A stretch of DNA of 9,868 nt from Methanocellaceae archaeon UBA148 (GTDB lineage: Archaea; Halobacteriota; UBA148), in assembly GCA_002495885.1 (NCBI GenBank), contig DAHG01000040.1, forward strand, positions 537 to 10,404, given 5' to 3'. The notes beneath the pieces are model-generated. The model did not search any database. It was not told where the DNA came from and worked only from the letters and a program-made list of their open reading frames with translations. Below, in pieces: positions 6,852-9,868 of this stretch (position 1 is its first letter; the number at the start of each line of letters is the position of its first letter). The position numbers and the translations under genes were made by a program.

Positions 6852-6880
6852 ATTTCGGATTACTTTGTCCGAAATTTTTT
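6852..6880 (+). terminator. hairpin and T-run terminator after the DUF1622 gene
   Basis: ATTTCGGA (6852-6859) and TCCGAAAT (6868-6875) form a perfect 8-bp stem with an 8-nt loop, followed at once by a T-run to 6880. It begins 12 bp after the DUF1622 stop. Its last base is the final base of the convergent 6-phosphogluconate dehydrogenase stop codon, so the same hairpin is also the first element after that gene, though without a good T-run in that direction. Confidence 0.75.
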
Positions 6881-7827
6881 CATGGATAGAATTCGAGGGG
6901 ATGAATTCTGCTTGTCGTCCTCTCTTTCGCGATATGTTCGTCCCTGCCAAAAGGATGTCCTCCAAATCCATGACGCATCAATGCTATTGCGCGTGCAGCA
7001 TCACTATCCTTTTTTCTAGACCTGAATAGCTCGATAACAGATTGAGTGATAACAGGAATGGGAATCTCTTTTTCAATTCCTTCCTGGACCAGCCAATTAA
7101 CCTCCCCTGTATCCTCTATATAGTCAGGAACATCTTTAAGATCATTTAGGTCACCAAGACCTCTTTCCATTAATTCAACCAGCCAACCTCTGATGACAGA
7201 ACCGTGCGACCAAACTGAGAATACCTTCTGCAGATTTATGTCGAAATCGCTGTGGCGTACAAGTTCAACACCTTCGCCGATGGCCTGCAGCATGCCGAAC
7301 TCAATTCCGTTATGCACCAGCTTTACAAAATGCCCGCTCCCTGGTGCACCAGTATACAGATATCCTCCCTCTACTGATAAGGCCTTCAAAATAGGTTCGC
7401 AGATTTTCGCGGCCTCCGGCTTCCCGCCTACCATGAAACAGGCCCCATAACGGGCCCCATCAATTCCTCCACTTGTGCCGCAGTCAACAAAATAAAGCCC
7501 AAGCTTTGAGACCTCTGCTTCCCTGCGGATGGAATCCCTGTAATATGAGTTGCCTCCGTCCAGGATAACATCCCCCTTATCCAAATGAGGACTCAGCTCT
7601 TTGAGCACGTTGTCAATTGTAGGTCCTGCTGGCAGAGATAGGAATACAATCCTGGGAGACTTCAAGGACGAGGACAATAAATTGTAGTTATCCACAACTT
7701 TTACGCCCTTTTCTTCCAGATCTGGCTTTTGTCCTCGTGCTTTTCCCACAATCTTGATACCCTTTTCTATGCCTTGAAGGGCGATGTTCCCGCCCATCTT
7801 GCCAAGACCAATAATTCCAAGTTCCAT
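6880..7827 (-). CDS. gnd: 6-phosphogluconate dehydrogenase, decarboxylating (short form)
   Basis: The 315-aa protein converts 6-phosphogluconate to ribulose 5-phosphate, CO2 and NAD(P)H in the cytoplasm. Visible blocks are the nucleotide motif GLGKMG (7-12), substrate loop LDGGNSYYRD (89-98), FVDCGTSGG (113-121), the catalytic helix HFVKLVHNGIEFG with K169, H172, N173 and E176, and the C-terminal RSRKKDSDAA...GFGGH region (269-291). About 315 residues is the short-form length; the usual long form is about 470. R31 after the second strand favours NADP+, but this is inference. The upstream in-frame TTG (7836) directly abuts the GGAG ribosome site (7840-7837), whereas ATG 7827 lies nine bases from it and starts MELGIIG, so ATG 7827 is chosen. 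It is divergent from the flavin reductase. It would complete an oxidative pentose branch fed by glucose dehydrogenase if a gluconate kinase exists elsewhere. Confidence 0.93.
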   Translation of the reverse strand: MELGIIGLGKMGGNIALQGIEKGIKIVGKARGQKPDLEEKGVKVVDNYNLLSSSLKSPRIVFLSLPAGPTIDNVLKELSPHLDKGDVILDGGNSYYRDSIRREAEVSKLGLYFVDCGTSGGIDGARYGACFMVGGKPEAAKICEPILKALSVEGGYLYTGAPGSGHFVKLVHNGIEFGMLQAIGEGVELVRHSDFDINLQKVFSVWSHGSVIRGWLVELMERGLGDLNDLKDVPDYIEDTGEVNWLVQEGIEKEIPIPVITQSVIELFRSRKKDSDAARAIALMRHGFGGHPFGRDEHIAKERTTSRIHPLEFYP

Positions 7828-7960
7828 CTTGAGCAACTCCAGAAAATTCTTATTTCGCTAATGGAAATTAATTTTGATCTTTCCGTCTCTAAATAGAAAA
7901 AAGTATCTACCTTAAAGAATATCATAAATCCCAGAGGAGTGTTTCGGACGAGGTTTTTTC
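7828..7960. promoter_or_regulatory. divergent promoter region between gnd and the flavin reductase gene
   Basis: This 133-bp spacer holds a TATA-like site for each side. On minus, AAAATTAATT (7875-7866) would start a gnd transcript near 7845, just before its GGAG (7840-7837). On plus, CTTAAAGAAT (7911-7920) would start the reductase transcript near 7942, just before GAGG (7950-7953), seven bases from ATG 7961. The TATA boxes are about 40 bp apart, close enough for a shared regulator. Confidence 0.4.
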
Positions 7961-9376
7961 ATGGAGAAATTCGATGTTATTGTCATAGGCACAGGCTCTG
8001 GAATGGGTATCGCCTCTCGTGCAGTTAGTGAAGGGCTCAGGGTTGCTTTGGTGGATCGCGGTCCTCTTGGAGGGACGTGCCTGAATAACGGATGCATTCC
8101 CTCCAAGATGTTGATTTATCCCGCCGATGTGATACGCGCTCTTCAGGACGCAAAAAAAGTCGGCATCGAGGGAGTGATAACCAAAATTGATTTTCAAAAA
8201 ATAATGAGCCGCATGAGGTCAGTCGTTGATATGTCGAGAAAGGATATGGAGGAGTCCATAAAATCGGCAGATCACCTGACTTTGTATCAGCAAACAGGAG
8301 AGTTCATCAGTGATTATATACTTAATGTAGGAGATGAGACCATCACTGCCCCAAAGATTGCCATAGCATCGGGCAGCAGAGAGATGGTGCCACACATATC
8401 CGGCCTTGAAGAAACGGGCTACATCAATAACATCACTCTTCTGAATCTGAAGACTCTGCCCGAGAGCCTGATAATAATTGGTGCAGGCTATATCGGCTGT
8501 GAATATGGTCACTTCTTCTCTGCCATGGGCACTAAGGTGACAATTCTGGGAAGGAGCCCAACAGTTCTGGCTAACGAAGATCCTGAAATACGAAAGATCG
8601 TCAATGAGGCCCTTTCCCGAGATCTTAATCTTCTCACCAACCACGAAGTTGTCAAAGTGGAATTAGAAGCTGGAAAGAAAGTCGTTTCAGCCCGAAACCG
8701 TCTGGATGGCAAGGTGTACAAGTTCGGAGCGGAAGAGATAATGGTGGCCTCAGGGAGGCGGTCCAATTCCGATCTGCTCAAGCCGGAGGAGACCGGAATA
8801 GAGGTTGATTCGCACGGCTGGATCAGGGTTAATAAATATCTTGAGACCACCAAGCCAGGAATATGGGCTTTAGGGGATGCAACAGGAAAGCATATGTTCC
8901 GCCACACAGCCAATTACGAAGCGGACATTGTATCCAACAACATGTTCAAAGAGGAAAAGCGAGAGAACGATGAGCATGCCTTTCCTCATGCAGTCTTCAC
9001 TCATCCCCAGGTGGCTGGAGTGGGGCTCAAAGAGGCTGAGGCCCTGGCAGCCGGACACAAGATTCTGGTCGGCAGAGCAAGATACACAGATGTTGCAAAA
9101 GGCATAGCTATGGCCGAGGAAGAAGGATTTGTAAAAGTAGTGGTAGAAAATGATAGCGGAAAGATCCTCGGCTGTTCGATCGTTGGCTCAGAGGCAGGAG
9201 AGCTCGTCCAGCAGGTAGTTTATCTCATGAACACCGATAATCAGGATCTTGGTCCTCTGATCAGATCACAGGTGATACATCCGACCATAAGCGAAGCACT
9301 GGCTAAAGCTTTTTCTAATCTTGAACACGCTCAGCATTCTGAAGAGGAAAAAAGAGGGGCGATATCGGAACGCTAA
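7961..9376 (+). CDS. flavin disulfide oxidoreductase, dihydrolipoyl dehydrogenase / mycothione reductase-like
   Basis: The 471-aa protein is a class I pyridine-nucleotide disulfide reductase. Residues 9-17 carry the FAD motif (GTGSGMG, closest to the GTGSG form of mycothione reductases). GGTCLNNGCIPSK contains the redox pair C40 and C45. GAGYIG (174-179) begins the NAD(P) domain, ALGD (303-306) is the second FAD motif, and the dimer domain ends with HPTISE, where H440 and E445 form the catalytic base pair. The residue after the second NAD-domain strand, Glu in NAD-using dihydrolipoyl dehydrogenases, is Gly197 followed by Arg198, which favours NADPH. No genes for 2-oxoacid dehydrogenase E1 or E2 subunits lie nearby, so a lipoamide role in such a complex is unsupported. 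It may instead reduce a low-molecular-weight disulfide. GAGG seven bases before the ATG supports the start. Confidence 0.9.
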   Translation: MEKFDVIVIGTGSGMGIASRAVSEGLRVALVDRGPLGGTCLNNGCIPSKMLIYPADVIRALQDAKKVGIEGVITKIDFQKIMSRMRSVVDMSRKDMEESIKSADHLTLYQQTGEFISDYILNVGDETITAPKIAIASGSREMVPHISGLEETGYINNITLLNLKTLPESLIIIGAGYIGCEYGHFFSAMGTKVTILGRSPTVLANEDPEIRKIVNEALSRDLNLLTNHEVVKVELEAGKKVVSARNRLDGKVYKFGAEEIMVASGRRSNSDLLKPEETGIEVDSHGWIRVNKYLETTKPGIWALGDATGKHMFRHTANYEADIVSNNMFKEEKRENDEHAFPHAVFTHPQVAGVGLKEAEALAAGHKILVGRARYTDVAKGIAMAEEEGFVKVVVENDSGKILGCSIVGSEAGELVQQVVYLMNTDNQDLGPLIRSQVIHPTISEALAKAFSNLEHAQHSEEEKRGAISER

Positions 9377-9613
9377 ACGGATTCTTGATAGGAAAACGAC
9401 TTAATAGAGTGCATATTACCCGCTATCTAACCTCTCTTTTTTCGATATGCTTCGAGTTCCAAGATATTATCGAGGATTCCGATTTACTTAAGGTCGATGG
9501 TTCCGATAAAGAACTCCGTCAATATTTTTATGCTTTCGCTCTAATTTTCCCTATTCTTACCTCTGGAACCTCTTATTTTCATCAGATTTTTCATATTTTT
9601 TCAATAGCTACCG
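9377..9613. other. AT-rich spacer with a short imperfect direct repeat
   Basis: No supported gene lies in these 237 bases. A pyrimidine-rich run (CCTCTCTTTTTT, 9431-9442) about 55 bp past the reductase stop may end its transcript. TCGAGGATTCCGAT (9470-9483) and TCGATGGTTCCGAT (9494-9507) are imperfect direct repeats 24 bp apart. The right part probably includes the end of the insertion sequence whose transposase starts beyond the window, but I could not identify a terminal inverted repeat with only one end present. Confidence 0.35.
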
Positions 9614-9868
9614 CTATGCCTGCAATTTGCTTTTGGCCGAAGCCAAATGATAAGCATTGAAAACGATACCTGTGATTATCATCTTGACTCTAACCCTTGG
9701 AATCGCTGTAACAGCGACATGTCCTGCCTTGCAGACACATTTGATGAAAGCGTAGAACCTCTCTACAGGCGATCTCTTGCATGTGATCCGCTTGTTGCGC
9801 ATTTCATCCTTATAGCTCAGAGGATGGCCCCGCGTTGCCTTTTTCATGGCTGCATCATATCCTTTTGT
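9614..9868 (-). mobile_element. C-terminal part of a DDE transposase (IS4/IS5-like), continuing past the right edge
   Basis: The minus-strand frame is open from the window edge to the stop at 9616-9614, giving the last 84 residues of a transposase. KGYDAA followed by RGHPLSYKDEMRN resembles the region before the catalytic Glu in IS4/IS5-like enzymes. KRSPVERFYAFIK then gives an exact R-x3-E-x6-K signature, with the Glu completing the DDE triad. The C-terminus (RVRVKMIITGIVFNAYHL) is the usual hydrophobic end. ATG 9847 is internal, not a start. The residue before KGY is Thr where many relatives have Asp, and the segment has unusual Cys (KCVCKAGH), so this copy may be decaying. The exact IS family cannot be fixed from this part. 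Confidence 0.8.

Noticed and set aside
8509..8913. 134-codon minus-strand frame inside the flavin reductase gene
   Set aside because: It is antisense to the NAD-binding domain of a clear enzyme gene and shows no family features.
9451..9464. TTCGAGTTCC-like sequence as a tRNA T-arm
   Set aside because: No matching acceptor, anticodon or D-arm could be found around it.
9385..9660. 91-codon plus-strand open frame after the reductase gene
   Set aside because: It overlaps the transposase end on the other strand, is Phe/Ile-rich from AT-rich DNA, has no ribosome site and resembles no family.
1..9868. CRISPR array or rRNA
   Set aside because: No regularly spaced identical repeats and no rRNA-like conserved segments were seen on either strand.

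Overview
The window looks like a chromosomal piece of a methanogenic or related euryarchaeon, most plausibly of the Methanosarcinales and perhaps Methanothrix/Methanosaeta-like. This is inferred from gene content (an archaeal-type medium-chain glucose dehydrogenase, an archaeal GH15 glucan hydrolase, single-finger C2H2 microproteins, a DUF1622 membrane protein), from AT-rich TATA-like boxes about 25 bp before likely transcript starts, and from GGAGG(TGAT)-type ribosome binding sites. No marker in the window fixes the genus.

Layout. Bases 1-497 hold a possible TPR-like coding remnant, a 10-T tract and a compact fold-prone element (395-456), but no intact gene. A secreted orphan protein of 489 aa is on the minus strand (498-1967). 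A cyclase/kynurenine-formamidase-like hydrolase (2296-2913, +) follows behind a clear TATA box. Next come two tiny convergent genes that are easy to miss: a 32-aa C2H2 zinc-finger protein on plus (3016-3114) and a 37-aa paralogue on minus (3169-3282), separated by a perfect 12-bp hairpin.

From 6394 down to 3169 on the minus strand lies a probable operon: glucose dehydrogenase, GH15 glucan/trehalose hydrolase (9-bp gap), then the 37-aa zinc-finger protein (37-bp gap). Divergent from it is a DUF1622 three-helix membrane protein (6519-6839, +), ending in a strong hairpin/T-run terminator that touches the end of a convergent 6-phosphogluconate dehydrogenase gene (6880-7827, -). That gene is divergent from a flavin disulfide oxidoreductase (7961-9376, +). 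The right edge carries the C-terminal part of a DDE transposase (9614 to beyond 9868, -).

How the genes may work together. GH15 would free glucose from storage glycan or trehalose, glucose dehydrogenase would oxidise it to gluconolactone/gluconate, and 6-phosphogluconate dehydrogenase would turn 6-phosphogluconate into ribulose 5-phosphate and NAD(P)H. The neighbouring disulfide reductase has a likely NADPH-type pocket and could consume that reductant. Gluconolactonase and gluconate kinase are not in the window, so the route is inferred and incomplete. The most notable unannotated items are the paired zinc-finger microproteins, one of them sitting at the end of the sugar-oxidation operon behind a TTG start and a mini-ORF.
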